37,965 nt of DNA, taken from Nitrospira sp. Lineage in GTDB: Bacteria; Nitrospirota; Nitrospiria; Nitrospirales; Nitrospiraceae. The notes under the pieces were generated by a model. It worked only from the letters and a program-made list of their open reading frames with translations. It did not search any database and was not told the origin of the DNA. Below are positions 14,872 to 24,204 of this stretch, piece after piece. The position numbers were made by a program, and so were the translations under genes. Position 1 is the stretch's first letter. Each line of letters opens with the position of its first letter. The stretch spans positions 1 to 37,965 of the forward strand of contig SPAW01000078.1 in assembly GCA_005239465.1 (NCBI GenBank), given 5' to 3'.

Positions 14872-16578
14872 ATGACGACATTGCGGGTTCTGGTATCAGC
14901 CGCCGTCCTCTTCATCGGGACCCCGCTTTTGGCGCAGGCCGGAACGACATCTATCGAATTATCTTCACGATCAGCGACTCCGGGCGCAACCCTATCGCTC
15001 AGTGGAAAAGGATTTGGGAATTTCAAATCGGTCCAAATCAATAAAGTGACGGTCAATGGCGTTCCTGCGCTGTTGCAGCGATGGGAGTCGGACCTGATCG
15101 AGGTGAAAGTACCCTTTAAGGCTACAAGCGGTCCCGTTGAGGTAATCGTGGGCAAGAAGAAGATGCAGGCCGGGACATTGACTATCGTGAAGCCTCAGAT
15201 TGAGGGCATCACACCGGCAGAGGCCGAACGTGGAACCGTGCTGCAGATCTTGGGGCGAAATTTTGGCATGACGGCGGGGGCACGTGATCCGAATACCATG
15301 TTTGGCGTGAACGATATTATGGTCGGCGGCGTGGTGGTGCGCCCGAGGCGGTGGAAGGACGATAAGATCGAGCTAGAGATTCCAGCCAATGCGGTCAGCG
15401 GGGATGTCGTCGTCCGGCTGGCATCTTCCGATCCACTGCCGGATGGATCATGCTGTGCGCCGGTGGAGTACTTGGTCAGCAATGCCGTTCCACTTTCGTT
15501 GATTCCCTCAGTACGCGTCGATCCAGTCAGCGGGCCTGTCGGTACCAAGGTCGTCTTGTTCGGGCAGGGATTCGGCGCCGGCAAAGGACCTGACGATGCA
15601 GTACTGATCGGGGGACAACCGACGACGATCGCCCAATGGAAGGATGATGTCATCGTGGTCCATGTGCCGCTCGGTGCGGAGACAGGCCCGATGGTCCTGA
15701 AAAGCCAGGGACGCCAGCGCACCGTGGCTCAATTTACCGTCCATGTTCCCAAAGCCACCACGATCAGTCCGGCCAGTGCGCCTATCGGCACGTTGCTCCG
15801 CATCAATGGCGCGCATTTCGGGTTCTATTCCGAAAGCGGCGCGACGCCCTATAACTTCATGGATTTCAATAAGGGCGAGAATCGCGTGGAGATCGGCGGC
15901 GTGCCGGCCGTCATCTATCGATGGAATGACGACCGGGTCGATGTCTGGGTGCCCTTCAGCGCAAAGAGTGGCAAAGTCGTGATCTATCGCAGCGCGAACA
16001 AGCCGAATCCTGATGGTTTCTGCTGCGCTGAACGGGGAGTGGTGGCAACCGACGCCGGAGATTTTACGCTGGTGACGCCGGTCATAGAGTCGTATGAACC
16101 CAAATCGGCCGGCTTGGACGAAACGGTGATGATCAAGGGGAAAGGGTTCGGCACGTTTCTCAAGACCGCCGAACATACCGAACTGGGGCTGAGCCAGAGA
16201 GCCCATAAGCGGCAACTCGATGTGGAAATCAATGAACCCGACACGAGTTCGACCGTTGTATCGAATGTGTCGCGCACGGAAGTGCTGTTCAACGGATCAG
16301 CCGCGCTGGTTCAGTCCTGGACCGATTCGGAGATTGTGGTCAAGGTGCCCCATCGCAATCTGTATGGGATCGGGAAGAAGGGGGAGTTTTTCGACAACCT
16401 GGCGACAGGTCCGCTGGTCGTTCGACGGGGATCCTGGGACGTGCTTCCTGATGGGACGTGCTGCTCGCCGAAGCAGTGGCTGACGCTTGAGGCCGGACAG
16501 TTTACGATCGAAACCAAGGGGCTTCCTGACGCGGACTATTGGAATAACAACCGGCCTGATGCGAGTACGAACCAATAA
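14872..16578 (+). CDS. Exported IPT/TIG-repeat protein with PDGxCC motifs
   Basis: A 568-aa exported protein. The signal peptide MTTLRVLVSAAVLFIGTPLL is followed by AQA|G, with likely cleavage after residue 23. GGAGAGG at 14861-14867 precedes the ATG at 14872 by 4 nt; the frame opens further upstream but lacks both signal and ribosome site. The mature part is about five IPT/TIG immunoglobulin-like domains, each with a G-T-x-L-x-I-x-G-x-x-F-G strand (for example GTLLRINGAHFG, ETVMIKGKGFG) and a W-x-D-D-x-I-x-V-x-V-P strand. PDGSCC, PDGFCC and PDGTCC occur at about 190, 380 and 526, so alternate domains carry a vicinal cysteine pair. It overlaps the next gene by one base. Function is unknown; adhesion or surface assembly is only a guess. 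Confidence 0.85.
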   Translation: MTTLRVLVSAAVLFIGTPLLAQAGTTSIELSSRSATPGATLSLSGKGFGNFKSVQINKVTVNGVPALLQRWESDLIEVKVPFKATSGPVEVIVGKKKMQAGTLTIVKPQIEGITPAEAERGTVLQILGRNFGMTAGARDPNTMFGVNDIMVGGVVVRPRRWKDDKIELEIPANAVSGDVVVRLASSDPLPDGSCCAPVEYLVSNAVPLSLIPSVRVDPVSGPVGTKVVLFGQGFGAGKGPDDAVLIGGQPTTIAQWKDDVIVVHVPLGAETGPMVLKSQGRQRTVAQFTVHVPKATTISPASAPIGTLLRINGAHFGFYSESGATPYNFMDFNKGENRVEIGGVPAVIYRWNDDRVDVWVPFSAKSGKVVIYRSANKPNPDGFCCAERGVVATDAGDFTLVTPVIESYEPKSAGLDETVMIKGKGFGTFLKTAEHTELGLSQRAHKRQLDVEINEPDTSSTVVSNVSRTEVLFNGSAALVQSWTDSEIVVKVPHRNLYGIGKKGEFFDNLATGPLVVRRGSWDVLPDGTCCSPKQWLTLEAGQFTIETKGLPDADYWNNNRPDASTNQ

Positions 16579-17570
16579 TGACTTGTCGGCGATTTACGCA
16601 GCATGCCGGTGGAATGGTCTCGTTTCGTTTCTTCATCGTCCCTCTCCTGGTTCTTCTCCTGCCCCCTTCTGCATGGAGCGGAGATTCCGCGCTCCTCGTG
16701 AGCGTTCAAAAGAGCAATACGGAATCAACGTTGATGAGTATCCAGTTTCGTTCTATCCAGACCGGCTGGGCCGTGGGGGCCGGGGGCACGATTCTCAAGA
16801 CGACCGATGGCGGCAAGAAGTGGAGAAAAGTTTCAAGCGGGACCACCGCGATGTTAACCGCGGTGTTCTTCGTCGATCAACAGGTGGGGTGGGTGACGGA
16901 TGCTGCCGGGACTCTTCGTCGAACCACCAACGGCGGCGAGAACTGGGCGCCTAAACCCCTCTATACGCAGCAAGCACTCTATCATGTGTCTTTCGCTTCC
17001 CCGTTGGTTGGATGGGTGCTTGGGGGAGGCGGGACGATTTTTCACACGGTCGATGGCGGCGAGCATTGGGTTGAACAAACAAGCGGAACGAATGCCACGC
17101 TCTATGCCGCGCACTTTCTCAATGAGCGCCACGGCACGGTCGTGGGTGCCCTCGGAACCGTCCTTTCGACAGATGATGGCGGAGCCACCTGGATGCCTCG
17201 GATAACGCAGGAAGCCGTGACCCTTTTTGATGTCTTTTTCACGGACCCTTCAAATGGGTGGGCGGTTGGAAACGCTGGGGCCCTCTTTCAAACAAGCGAC
17301 GGGGGGGCGCGGTGGGTTGATCGCACGCTGCCATGTGGAAAGACCTGTACAAAGCTTATCGATCTATTGAAGGTCCGCTTCACAAGTCCTCAATTAGGAT
17401 GGATTATTGGTGAGCGTGGAATGATCTACCGAACCAGTGATGCGGGATTCTCATGGAGTGAAGGGAACCCCGTGACCAAGGTCTCCATCTTTGGCCTCAC
17501 CTTTCCTGATGCGGCTCATGGCTGGGCGGCCGGTGAACAAGGGACGATTCTTTCAATTACCGCCAAATGA
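16578..17570 (+). CDS. YCF48-like (Hcf136-type) beta-propeller protein, exported
   Basis: A 330-aa protein made of about six repeats with GWAVGxxGxIxxTxDGGxxW, as in YCF48/Hcf136 photosystem II assembly factors and BNR-repeat proteins; examples are GWAVGAGGTILKTTDGGKKW and GWVLGGGGTIFHTVDGGEHW. Non-photosynthetic bacteria have many such propellers of unknown role. An N-terminal signal (FRFFIVPLLVLLLPPSAWSG) sends it out of the cytoplasm. The ATG at 16578 shares its A with the previous gene's TAA, so the two are coupled; ATG 16614 is an alternative that gives a cleaner signal peptide. A CGKTC pair lies near 254-258. It probably works with the TIG protein. Confidence 0.85.
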   Translation: MTCRRFTQHAGGMVSFRFFIVPLLVLLLPPSAWSGDSALLVSVQKSNTESTLMSIQFRSIQTGWAVGAGGTILKTTDGGKKWRKVSSGTTAMLTAVFFVDQQVGWVTDAAGTLRRTTNGGENWAPKPLYTQQALYHVSFASPLVGWVLGGGGTIFHTVDGGEHWVEQTSGTNATLYAAHFLNERHGTVVGALGTVLSTDDGGATWMPRITQEAVTLFDVFFTDPSNGWAVGNAGALFQTSDGGARWVDRTLPCGKTCTKLIDLLKVRFTSPQLGWIIGERGMIYRTSDAGFSWSEGNPVTKVSIFGLTFPDAAHGWAAGEQGTILSITAK

Positions 17571-17643
17571 TGAATGGTGAATTGTGAATGTTGAATAAGC
17601 TGCCCCGCAATTCATCATTCACCATTGAACATTTACAATTGAG
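17571..17643. terminator. A/T-rich inverted repeat between convergent genes
   Basis: The end of the YCF48-like gene faces the end of rsmE. Between them GATGAATGGTGAATTGTGAA and, reversed, AATTGTAAATGTTCAATGGT share several pairing blocks. It probably forms a weak bidirectional terminator, but it also resembles the junk inverted repeat at 5440-5515 in style. Confidence 0.4.
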
Positions 17644-17645
17644 TT

Positions 17646-18389
17646 TTACCCCAGTTCTCCCAGCCGGTGTTGCAAAATCGCTATTGCGGTTATCGCGGCA
17701 GTCTCGGCTCTGAGGATTTTGGGCCCGAGTGTGATTGGAATACATCCTGCCCCTTCGGCTGTCGCGACTTCTTCCTCTGTCCAGCCTCCCTCAGGACCCA
17801 CGAGCACAAGGATCGATGCCTCAGGTGTAGCAGGAAGTACAATGTTCGTGAGGGTGCTGATCTGGTTACGCCGCTCAATCAAGATCAGGGTGAGCGATTG
17901 AGGGGGGGGCTGTGTCGTGCACGATGAAAAGGAAAGAGGACTCGCAATAACCGGAACTTGCCATTGTTCTGATTGCTGCGCGGCTTCAAGGGCGATGCGT
18001 TGCCAGCGGGCTGTTTGTGCCCCGATGCGATCGGCTTTCAACTGGACAATGCTCTGCCGGCTTTGGATGGGGATGATCTTCTGCACGCCCAATTCAGTCG
18101 ACTTCTGAATCACCCAGTCCATCTTTTCGCCCTTCACAAGGGCTTGTCCAAGTATCAGGGAAGGGGCTCGCTGGGACGGTCGAGGGATGACGTCGATCAC
18201 TTGTCCTGTCATGGACTGTTTCGTAATCGCGATGATTTCTGTGCGATAGCGTCGGTCTTCACCATCGGCCAGGAGGATGGCTTCGCCGACCTCGATGCGC
18301 AGGCTGTCCCTGAGGTGCGTGAGTAAATCACCCGTGACGGAGACCGTTGGAGGGGTGATGCACCGAGGGGGAAGAAAAAACACAGGCAT
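17646..18389 (-). CDS. rsmE: RsmE, 16S rRNA m3U1498 methyltransferase
   Basis: A 247-aa SPOUT-class methyltransferase that methylates N3 of U1498 in 16S rRNA using SAM. An N-terminal PUA-like barrel (LRDSLRIEVGEAILLADGED) precedes the knotted domain. Its markers are KGEKMDWVIQKSTELGVQKI, ARWQRIALEAAQQSEQW, LVGPEGGWTEEEV and LGPKILRAETAAITAIAIL. The length is standard. The start at 18389 is 41 nt beyond the dnaJ stop (18431), on the same strand. Placement downstream of dnaJ is a common arrangement. Confidence 0.95.
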   Translation of the reverse strand: MPVFFLPPRCITPPTVSVTGDLLTHLRDSLRIEVGEAILLADGEDRRYRTEIIAITKQSMTGQVIDVIPRPSQRAPSLILGQALVKGEKMDWVIQKSTELGVQKIIPIQSRQSIVQLKADRIGAQTARWQRIALEAAQQSEQWQVPVIASPLSFSSCTTQPPPQSLTLILIERRNQISTLTNIVLPATPEASILVLVGPEGGWTEEEVATAEGAGCIPITLGPKILRAETAAITAIAILQHRLGELG

Positions 18390-18430
18390 GGGAAACTCTG
18401 CCGATCAAGAAGGAGAGACCGGGATGGCGC

Positions 18431-19558
18431 CTACTCGAAAAACGTCTTCATTTTGTCGAAGAACCCGTCTCCGTCGGCTTCCATCGACATGCCGCTTTCT
18501 TTAGCAAACTCCGTGAGAAGTTCTTTTTGTCTCGCCGTCAGTTTGGTAGGGATCTGAACCTTGATAGTGTAGAGATGATCGCCGGTCGCGCCTCCCTTGA
18601 GACTGGGGATACCGAGTCCCTTGATCCGAAGGGTCTTGTCGTGTTGGGTTCCCGGTGGAATCTTGATGACGGTGTTCCCCTTGAGGGTGGGGACTTCCAC
18701 TTTTCCGCCGAGCACCGCCGTGACGAGGTTGATCGGGACGTCGCATTGGATATCGAGGCCTTTCCGCTGAAAGATCGGATGGGGCTTAACAGTGATCGCC
18801 ACGTAGAGGTCGCCGGGGGGACCCGCATTGGTCCCATGCTCGCCTTCATTGGAGAGCCGGAGCCGCATTCCGGTTTCTATTCCGGCAGGAATGTGAACGG
18901 CAATCGTCCGTTCCTTGTAAGTCCTCTGCCGACCTTGGCAGGTGGGGCAGGGTTCCGTCACAATCTGACCGGCGCCTTCGCATTGACCGCATGGCCGGCT
19001 GACGCTGAAGAATCCTTGCTGGAAACGGAGTTGCCCAGCGCCTTTGCAGCTGGGGCAGATCTTGATGGACGCCGCCGATTTCGCTCCGGTTCCTTTACAG
19101 TCGTTGCATACTTCCCAGCGTGGGATCTTGAGCTTCGCCTCTTTGCCGTATACAGATTCTTCGAAGGAAAGTTCCAGGTTGTATTGAAGATCGTTGCCCC
19201 GTTCCGCCCGGCCTCCACCACGGGTTTGTCCGAAGAAATCCTCGAAGATATCGTTAAAGGCATCTCCGAAACCCCCGCGTCCAAAATCAAAACCTTCGAA
19301 TCCTCCGGGACCCTGCTGCGCCCCGGCATGACCGAACATGTCGTAGCGTTTCCGCTTCTCCTGGTCGCTCAGGGTTTCGTACGCTTCGTTGACCTCTTTG
19401 AACTTTTCTTCGGCTGCTTTCTTCTGATGATCGCCGGACTGCAGATCTGGATGGTGCTGGCGGGCCAGTTTCCGGTAGGCTTTCTTGAGCTCGTCGTCGG
19501 AAACGGTTTTCTCGACGCCGAGAATATCGTAGTAATTTCGTTTAGCCACGGATGCCAT
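18431..19558 (-). CDS. dnaJ: DnaJ (Hsp40) co-chaperone
   Basis: A type I DnaJ of 375 aa. The J domain starts KRNYYDILGVEKTVSDDELK and carries HPD in ARQHHPDLQSG, which triggers the DnaK ATPase. A Gly/Phe-rich linker follows (GGFEGFDFGRGGFGDAF). The zinc-finger region has CNDCKGTG, CPSCKGAG, CGQCEGAG and CPTCQGRQ; the last repeat ends in GRQ rather than GxG. The substrate-binding C-terminal domains follow. I start at ATG 19558 (MASVAKRNYYD), matching the family; a longer frame opens at 19594 but would include the upstream hairpin. It lies downstream of dnaK. Confidence 0.97.
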   Translation of the reverse strand: MASVAKRNYYDILGVEKTVSDDELKKAYRKLARQHHPDLQSGDHQKKAAEEKFKEVNEAYETLSDQEKRKRYDMFGHAGAQQGPGGFEGFDFGRGGFGDAFNDIFEDFFGQTRGGGRAERGNDLQYNLELSFEESVYGKEAKLKIPRWEVCNDCKGTGAKSAASIKICPSCKGAGQLRFQQGFFSVSRPCGQCEGAGQIVTEPCPTCQGRQRTYKERTIAVHIPAGIETGMRLRLSNEGEHGTNAGPPGDLYVAITVKPHPIFQRKGLDIQCDVPINLVTAVLGGKVEVPTLKGNTVIKIPPGTQHDKTLRIKGLGIPSLKGGATGDHLYTIKVQIPTKLTARQKELLTEFAKESGMSMEADGDGFFDKMKTFFE

Positions 19559-19579
19559 TGCTCTTATGAGAGTACAGAA

Positions 19580-19613
19580 AGACCGAGTTCCCATGTTCCA
19601 GGAAACTCGGTCT
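19580..19613 (-). promoter_or_regulatory. Hairpin between dnaK and dnaJ
   Basis: AGACCGAGTT pairs with AACTCGGTCT (10 bp, 14-nt loop), followed on the minus strand by TTTCTGT. It may be a partial terminator or mRNA-processing site setting the dnaK:dnaJ ratio. Function is inferred from position only. Confidence 0.5.
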
Positions 19614-19632
19614 GCCTGTTGGATATTTTATG

Positions 19633-21552
19633 CTACTTCTTGTCTTTGTCTACTTCTTCGAATTCTGCGTCCACGACTTTCTCATCGGTCTTGGCGTCGC
19701 CGGCGCCGTCTCCGCCGGTCCCTGCGCCTTGCGCACCGGTAGCTGAAGCCGCTTTCTTATACATCTCCTCGGCCAGTTTGTGCGAGGCGGTCATGAGCGT
19801 CTGAGTCGCCGATTCAATGGCCCCGGCATCCGACCCTTCCAGAGACTTTTTCAGCGCGGCCACCGCGTCCTGAGTCTTGGTCTTGTCCTCCGGAGAGACC
19901 TTGTCGCCATATTCCGTCAGATTCTTCTCGGTCTGATAAATCAGATTGTCCGCCTGGTTCTTGGCTTCCGCGAGTTTGCGCCGCTTCTTGTCTTCATCGG
20001 TATGGGCTTGGGCATCCTTGACGAGTTTCTCCACCTCATCCTTGCTGAGGCCGCTGGAGGCCGTAATCCTGATCGACTGCTCTTTTTGTGTTGCCATGTC
20101 CTTGGCCGCTACATGGACGATGCCGTTCGCGTCGATGTCGAAGGAAACATCGATTTGCGGCATGCCGCGCGGGGCAAGGGGGATCCCGACCAGATCAAAC
20201 TGGCCAAGGAGCTTATTGTCGTTGGCCATTTCGCGTTCGCCTTGGAAGACCCGGATCGTCACGGCAGTCTGATTGTCGGCCGCAGTGGAGAACACCTGGC
20301 TCTTCTTGGTCGGTACGGTCGTGTTGCGCTCGATCAGCTTGGTGAAGACGCCACCAAGCGTTTCAATGCCCAATGAAAGCGGGGTGACATCGAGGAGAAG
20401 CACGTCTTTCACTTCGCCCTTGAGGACGCCGCCTTGAATGCCGGCGCCGATGGCCACGACTTCGTCCGGGTTCACGCCGCGGTGCGGTTCCTTGCCGAAG
20501 AAGTCCTTCACCACTTGAATGACTTTGGGCATGCGGGTCATGCCTCCGACCAGCACGATTTCTTGGATATCCTTGCCGGTCACGCCCGCGTCGGACAAGG
20601 CCTTGCGGCAAGGCTCGATCGTGCGTTGAATCAAATCGTCCACCAGCTGTTCCAGCTTGGCCCGCGTGAGCTTCGTCACCAAGTGCTTCGGGCCGCTGGC
20701 ATCGGCTGTGATGAAGGGCAGATTGATTTCGGTTTCCTGGGATGACGAGAGCTCGATCTTCGCCCGCTCCGCTGACTCTTTGAGACGCTGGAGAGCCATT
20801 CGGTCTTTCCGGAGATCGATACCCTGGTCTTTCTTGAATTCATCGACGAGCCAATCCATCACGCGTTGGTCGAAGTCGTCGCCGCCGAGGTATGTGTCAC
20901 CGTTGGTGGATTTCACTTCGAAGACGCCTTCGCCGATTTCCAGGACCGACACATCGAATGTACCGCCGCCGAGGTCGTAGACTGCAATCCGCTCGTCTTT
21001 CTTCTTATCCAGCCCATAAGCGAGCGAAGCGGCGGTCGGCTCGTTGATGATGCGGAGCACGTTCAGGCCGGCAATCTGGCCTGCATCCTTGGTGGCCTGG
21101 CGCTGGCTGTCGTCGAAATAGGCAGGAACAGTGACGATGGCTTCGGTGATTTTCTCGCCGAGATAGTCTTCCGCTGTCTGCCGCATTTTCTGGAGGATCA
21201 TGGCCGAGACTTCCGGCGGACTATAGCGTTTGCCGCGCAACTCGACGTGGGCGTCACCGTTGTCCGCTTCGACCACTTTATAGGGGAGTCGCTTCAAGGC
21301 CTCTTGAACCTCTCGGCTCTTGAACTTCCGGCCCATGAGGCGCTTCACCGAGAAAATGGTGTTTTCAGGGTTGGTGATGGCTTGCCGTTTTGCAATTTGA
21401 CCGACTAGGCGCTCGGCCTTGTCGGTGATGGCCACGACGGAAGGAGTGGTACGGTTCCCTTCGGCGTTGGCGATCACGACGGGATCTCCGCCGCTCATAA
21501 TGGATACGCAGGAGTTGGTTGTGCCGAGGTCGATGCCGATAACTTTACCCAT
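19633..21552 (-). CDS. dnaK: DnaK (Hsp70) chaperone
   Basis: A full-length 639-aa Hsp70. The ATPase domain opens [20 protein letters not shown] and has [35 protein letters not shown] and [16 protein letters not shown]. The linker and substrate-binding domain start at [19 protein letters not shown]. The C-terminus is an Ala/Gly-rich stretch ending EEVDKDKK, the bacterial form of the acidic tail. AAGGAGT precedes the ATG by 6 nt. grpE is 49 nt upstream and dnaJ 74 nt downstream: a grpE-dnaK-dnaJ operon without hrcA. I found no CIRCE operator in front of it. Confidence 0.99.
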   Translation of the reverse strand: MGKVIGIDLGTTNSCVSIMSGGDPVVIANAEGNRTTPSVVAITDKAERLVGQIAKRQAITNPENTIFSVKRLMGRKFKSREVQEALKRLPYKVVEADNGDAHVELRGKRYSPPEVSAMILQKMRQTAEDYLGEKITEAIVTVPAYFDDSQRQATKDAGQIAGLNVLRIINEPTAASLAYGLDKKKDERIAVYDLGGGTFDVSVLEIGEGVFEVKSTNGDTYLGGDDFDQRVMDWLVDEFKKDQGIDLRKDRMALQRLKESAERAKIELSSSQETEINLPFITADASGPKHLVTKLTRAKLEQLVDDLIQRTIEPCRKALSDAGVTGKDIQEIVLVGGMTRMPKVIQVVKDFFGKEPHRGVNPDEVVAIGAGIQGGVLKGEVKDVLLLDVTPLSLGIETLGGVFTKLIERNTTVPTKKSQVFSTAADNQTAVTIRVFQGEREMANDNKLLGQFDLVGIPLAPRGMPQIDVSFDIDANGIVHVAAKDMATQKEQSIRITASSGLSKDEVEKLVKDAQAHTDEDKKRRKLAEAKNQADNLIYQTEKNLTEYGDKVSPEDKTKTQDAVAALKKSLEGSDAGAIESATQTLMTASHKLAEEMYKKAASATGAQGAGTGGDGAGDAKTDEKVVDAEFEEVDKDKK

Positions 21553-21601
21553 TGGTAGACTCCTTCCTTCCCAGTATCAGCCGCTGAATGAGATCACAAC
21601 G

Positions 21602-22186
21602 TTAGTTCGTCGCTGAATCCTGTTCACTGACATTCGCCGGACCCGATGACACGCTGACCATCGCGGCACGGAGAATTCTGTCATGCAGGCGATAGCCCTT
21701 TTGAAACTCGTCCACCACGTGATTGGGTGGCACGCTATCAGACGGCACATGAGAAACAGCCTGATGTGCGCTGGGGTCGAACGCCTGGCTAACCGTCTCC
21801 ACGGCCTGTACCCCGAATTTCGCGAGGGCTCCCGACAACTGTTTCAGGGTCAGATCCACGCCCTCGACCAAGGCCGAACTGCCTCCGTTGTCGCATGCGG
21901 CCTTAATGGCTCGTTCCATATTGTCGATCACAGGTAAGAGTTCCTTCAGCAATTGCTCATTGCCGAATTTGATCTGGTCTCGCTGATCGCGCTGTGCCAG
22001 CCGCTTATAGTTTTCAAACTCTGCAGCCAACCGCAGATACTTCTCGTTGAGGATTTTACATTCCTCTGCCTTCGCAGCGAGGGCATCTTGAACAGCAGCG
22101 CTTTGCTCACTATCCGCAAGAGAGTCGTTCTCTAAGTTCTCAATAGTATTAGCGTTTATATTCGCGTTGTCTTGTTCTTGGCTCAT
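21602..22186 (-). CDS. grpE: GrpE nucleotide exchange factor
   Basis: A 194-aa GrpE, which releases ADP from DnaK. An acidic, disordered N-terminus is followed by a long coiled coil (ALAAKAEECKILNEKYLRLA, EFENYKRLAQRDQRDQIKFG) and the C-terminal beta wing with FDPSAHQAVSHVPSD and VVDEFQKGYRLHDRILRAA. I choose ATG 22186 (MSQEQDN); the frame is open 42 codons further up, but that part is unlike GrpE and covers the promoter-like sequence at 22208-22236. Confidence 0.96.
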   Translation of the reverse strand: MSQEQDNANINANTIENLENDSLADSEQSAAVQDALAAKAEECKILNEKYLRLAAEFENYKRLAQRDQRDQIKFGNEQLLKELLPVIDNMERAIKAACDNGGSSALVEGVDLTLKQLSGALAKFGVQAVETVSQAFDPSAHQAVSHVPSDSVPPNHVVDEFQKGYRLHDRILRAAMVSVSSGPANVSEQDSATN

Positions 22187-22207
22187 CCCGATACCTATAC
22201 AGAAGGG

Positions 22208-22236
22208 CAGATATCCATGAGGGGAGAGGAAGTCAA
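22208..22236 (-). promoter_or_regulatory. Candidate promoter of grpE-dnaK-dnaJ
   Basis: On the minus strand TTGACT (22236-22231), a 17-bp spacer and TATCTG (22213-22208) form a sigma-70-like promoter, giving a leader of about 15 nt before ATG 22186. No CIRCE (TTAGCACTC with its complement) and no clear sigma-32 pair is present. Confidence 0.45.
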
Positions 22237-22283
22237 CAGGGCATGAATGAAATATCTGAGAAAAATGAGGGGGATAGGGTGGG

Positions 22284-23072
22284 CTAGGCCCAGGTCTCTG
22301 TGGTCGCGCCACGAGCTCGGCGGTAGAGGAGTTCGAGCCCCTCGAGGGTCAGCAGAGGGTCAATTTTCTGAATAGACGTCGTTTCCGGAGCGATCACTGT
22401 GGCTAATCCCCCTGTTGCGATGACATAGGAGGTCCGCCCCAGTTCCTGCTCTATCCGCCGGACGAGGGCATCGACTAATCCGGCATAACCGTAGAGGAGC
22501 CCTGCCTGGATGCTGCTGGCGGTATCGGTTCCAATGACGGTCTTGGGTCGGGCGAGTTCGACTTTGCTTAATTTGGCGGCGCGCGTAAAGAGGGCTTCGG
22601 CTGAAATGCTCAGGCCCGGTGCAATGACCCCGCCGAGATATTCACCGGCTTGGGTGACCGCACAGAAGGTTGTCGCCGTGCCGAAATCGACGATGATGAG
22701 GTCGCGGCGATATTTATGATAAGCCGCTGCTGCATTGACGATGCGGTCGCTTCCGATCTCATTCGGATTGGAATACTTGAGCGTCAGGCCCATGTCCATA
22801 TCGGCCGATACGAGGAGCGGGGTACGGTGAAAGTAGGTTTCGACCATCGACTCAAAGGTTCCCGTGAGGGCGGGAACGACACTGGAGATGATTGCGCCGG
22901 TTATCTGTTCGGGGACCCGTCCGCTTCGCGTGAGCAGGTTCAGACAGAGGACGCCATACTCATCGGCAGTGGTCTTGGGATCAGTTGCCGTCCGCCAATG
23001 GGCAATGAGAGTCGAGCCCTCAAAGATCCCCCAGACGATGTTCGAGTTGCCGATGTCGATGGCCAGTAACAT
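22284..23072 (-). CDS. coaX: Type III pantothenate kinase
   Basis: A 262-aa CoaX, phosphorylating pantothenate in the first step of CoA synthesis. It belongs to the ASKHA superfamily. The phosphate-binding start is LLAIDIGNSNIVWGIFEG, with DEYGVLCLNLL, the DRIVNAAAAYHKY segment, DFGTATTFCAVTQAGEYLGG and GVIAPGLSIS all in place. Its start is 33 nt after the birA stop, the widespread birA-coaX pairing. grpE begins 97 nt downstream, with its own candidate promoter. Confidence 0.96.
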   Translation of the reverse strand: MLLAIDIGNSNIVWGIFEGSTLIAHWRTATDPKTTADEYGVLCLNLLTRSGRVPEQITGAIISSVVPALTGTFESMVETYFHRTPLLVSADMDMGLTLKYSNPNEIGSDRIVNAAAAYHKYRRDLIIVDFGTATTFCAVTQAGEYLGGVIAPGLSISAEALFTRAAKLSKVELARPKTVIGTDTASSIQAGLLYGYAGLVDALVRRIEQELGRTSYVIATGGLATVIAPETTSIQKIDPLLTLEGLELLYRRARGATTETWA

Positions 23073-23105
23073 GGGGCCTATTGTACCCGGCGGGTCGCGG
23101 TTTCG

Positions 23106-23945
23106 CTACTCCCTGAGATGAATCACGTCGGCTGCACGTACGTCGATGAGCGGTGGCGACTGTGAAGCAGGAGAGGGTGGCAAGGGTCTGACCTGCAGGG
23201 CACCGTCGGCTGAGATTGCTTCGGCTGTGCCGATCAGCTCTTGTTCGCCTCCTAAGAGTACGCGCACACGCCGGCCAAGTGTGATACAGCGAGTCATGTA
23301 GGCCCGTCGCAATCGAGCGGGTCCATAGGATCGGAGCTCGTCGAGACTCTGTTCGAGTTCAAGTAAGAGTTGTGCGATGAGCCGGTTCCGGTCGATGGGT
23401 TGGCGCGATGCTTCGAGCAGTGACGCGGCGATCGGGCGCAACTCTTCGGGGAAGGACTCTCGCGGCATATTCACATTGAGTCCAATCCCGATCACGACAA
23501 TCGGGTCGGTGGGCGATGCGAGAGAACTCTCGCAGAGAATGCCGCCGACTTAGCGCTCTTGGAGAAGGAGATCGTTCGGCCACTTCAAGGAGAGGGGAAG
23601 TGCGGCCACGCATTGGACGGCTTCGGCCACAGCAAGGGCGCTGGTGAGTGGCACCCAAGACAGCCATTCCGAGAGCGAGAATCCCTGTCCGATTCCCCGG
23701 ACGATAATCGAGCAATAGACGTTTGTTCCGGGCGGAGAGAACCAGGCGCGTGCATGGCGGCCTCGCCCGGACGATTGACTCTCTGCCACCACGACGGTTC
23801 CATGCGCTGCGCCAGCCTGGGCCAGCGACAAGGCTTCGGAATTGGTCGAGGAGAGCTCATGATGAAGATAGAGGCGATGACCAAGTGTCTTGGTCGCAAG
23901 GGTGCTGCGAATATCGTCAAGTGTTAGTGGGGCAGAGGGGGTCAC
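23106..23945 (-). pseudogene. birA: birA (biotin-protein ligase) split by an in-frame TAA
   Basis: One continuous frame from GTG 23945 to 23106, interrupted only by TAA at 23552-23550. The first half (131 aa) has the biotin-binding loop SQSSGRGRHARAWFSPPG and ends LKWPNDLLLQER. The second half resumes VGGILCESSL, then VVIGIGLNVNMPRE and a C-terminal SH3-like domain to HLRE. Biotin ligases read PNDLLL.xRKVGGIL here; the stop replaces the lysine that in E. coli BirA (K183) is catalytic, an AAA-to-TAA change. No HTH domain, so it is the short, non-regulatory type. It joins biotin to carboxylase carrier protein, normally essential. The gene sits directly before coaX, as usual. Confidence 0.88.
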
Positions 23946-24028
23946 AGGTTAGCAGGTTGCGGAAAAACTATATGGGCACGCCAGAATTTCACTGGTCCGC
24001 ACGTCAGGCATAACAGAAGGACACCACG

Positions 24029-24204
24029 CAGGATGCTCAAAAGGGCCGTCCCCTTAGTCCGTGGTTTGTCTGGTTCATCTGGTTTCTCTGGTTAGTCTAG
24101 TTCAACCAAATAAACGAGACAAACCAAACAAACCAGAGCAACCAGTCGGTTTCCACGCTTCACGGGTATCGAGAACGAAGCTGGCGGACTTTTTCAGCAT
24201 CCTG
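24029..24204. mobile_element. TIR element, copy 2, with microsatellite-like hairpin core
   Basis: The left end is CAGGATGCTCAAAAGGGCCG; the right end on the minus strand is CAGGATGCTGAAAAAGTCCG. The core (24063-24146) is a long hairpin of degenerate TGGTTYRTC units facing GAYRAACCA units. The same core recurs at 32493-32635. It separates nadC from birA. Confidence 0.7.

Noticed and set aside
18527-19804. 425-codon open frame on the plus strand
   Set aside because: Shadow of dnaJ and the 3' end of dnaK, both of which are unmistakable.
22187-22283. CIRCE or sigma-32 control of grpE-dnaK-dnaJ
   Set aside because: No TTAGCACTC inverted repeat and no convincing heat-shock -35/-10 pair; only a sigma-70-like pair was kept.
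24063-24146. Possible CRISPR or tandem-repeat array (TGGTTTGTC units)
   Set aside because: The units are 9-10 bp, degenerate and arranged as a hairpin, without spacers of constant size.
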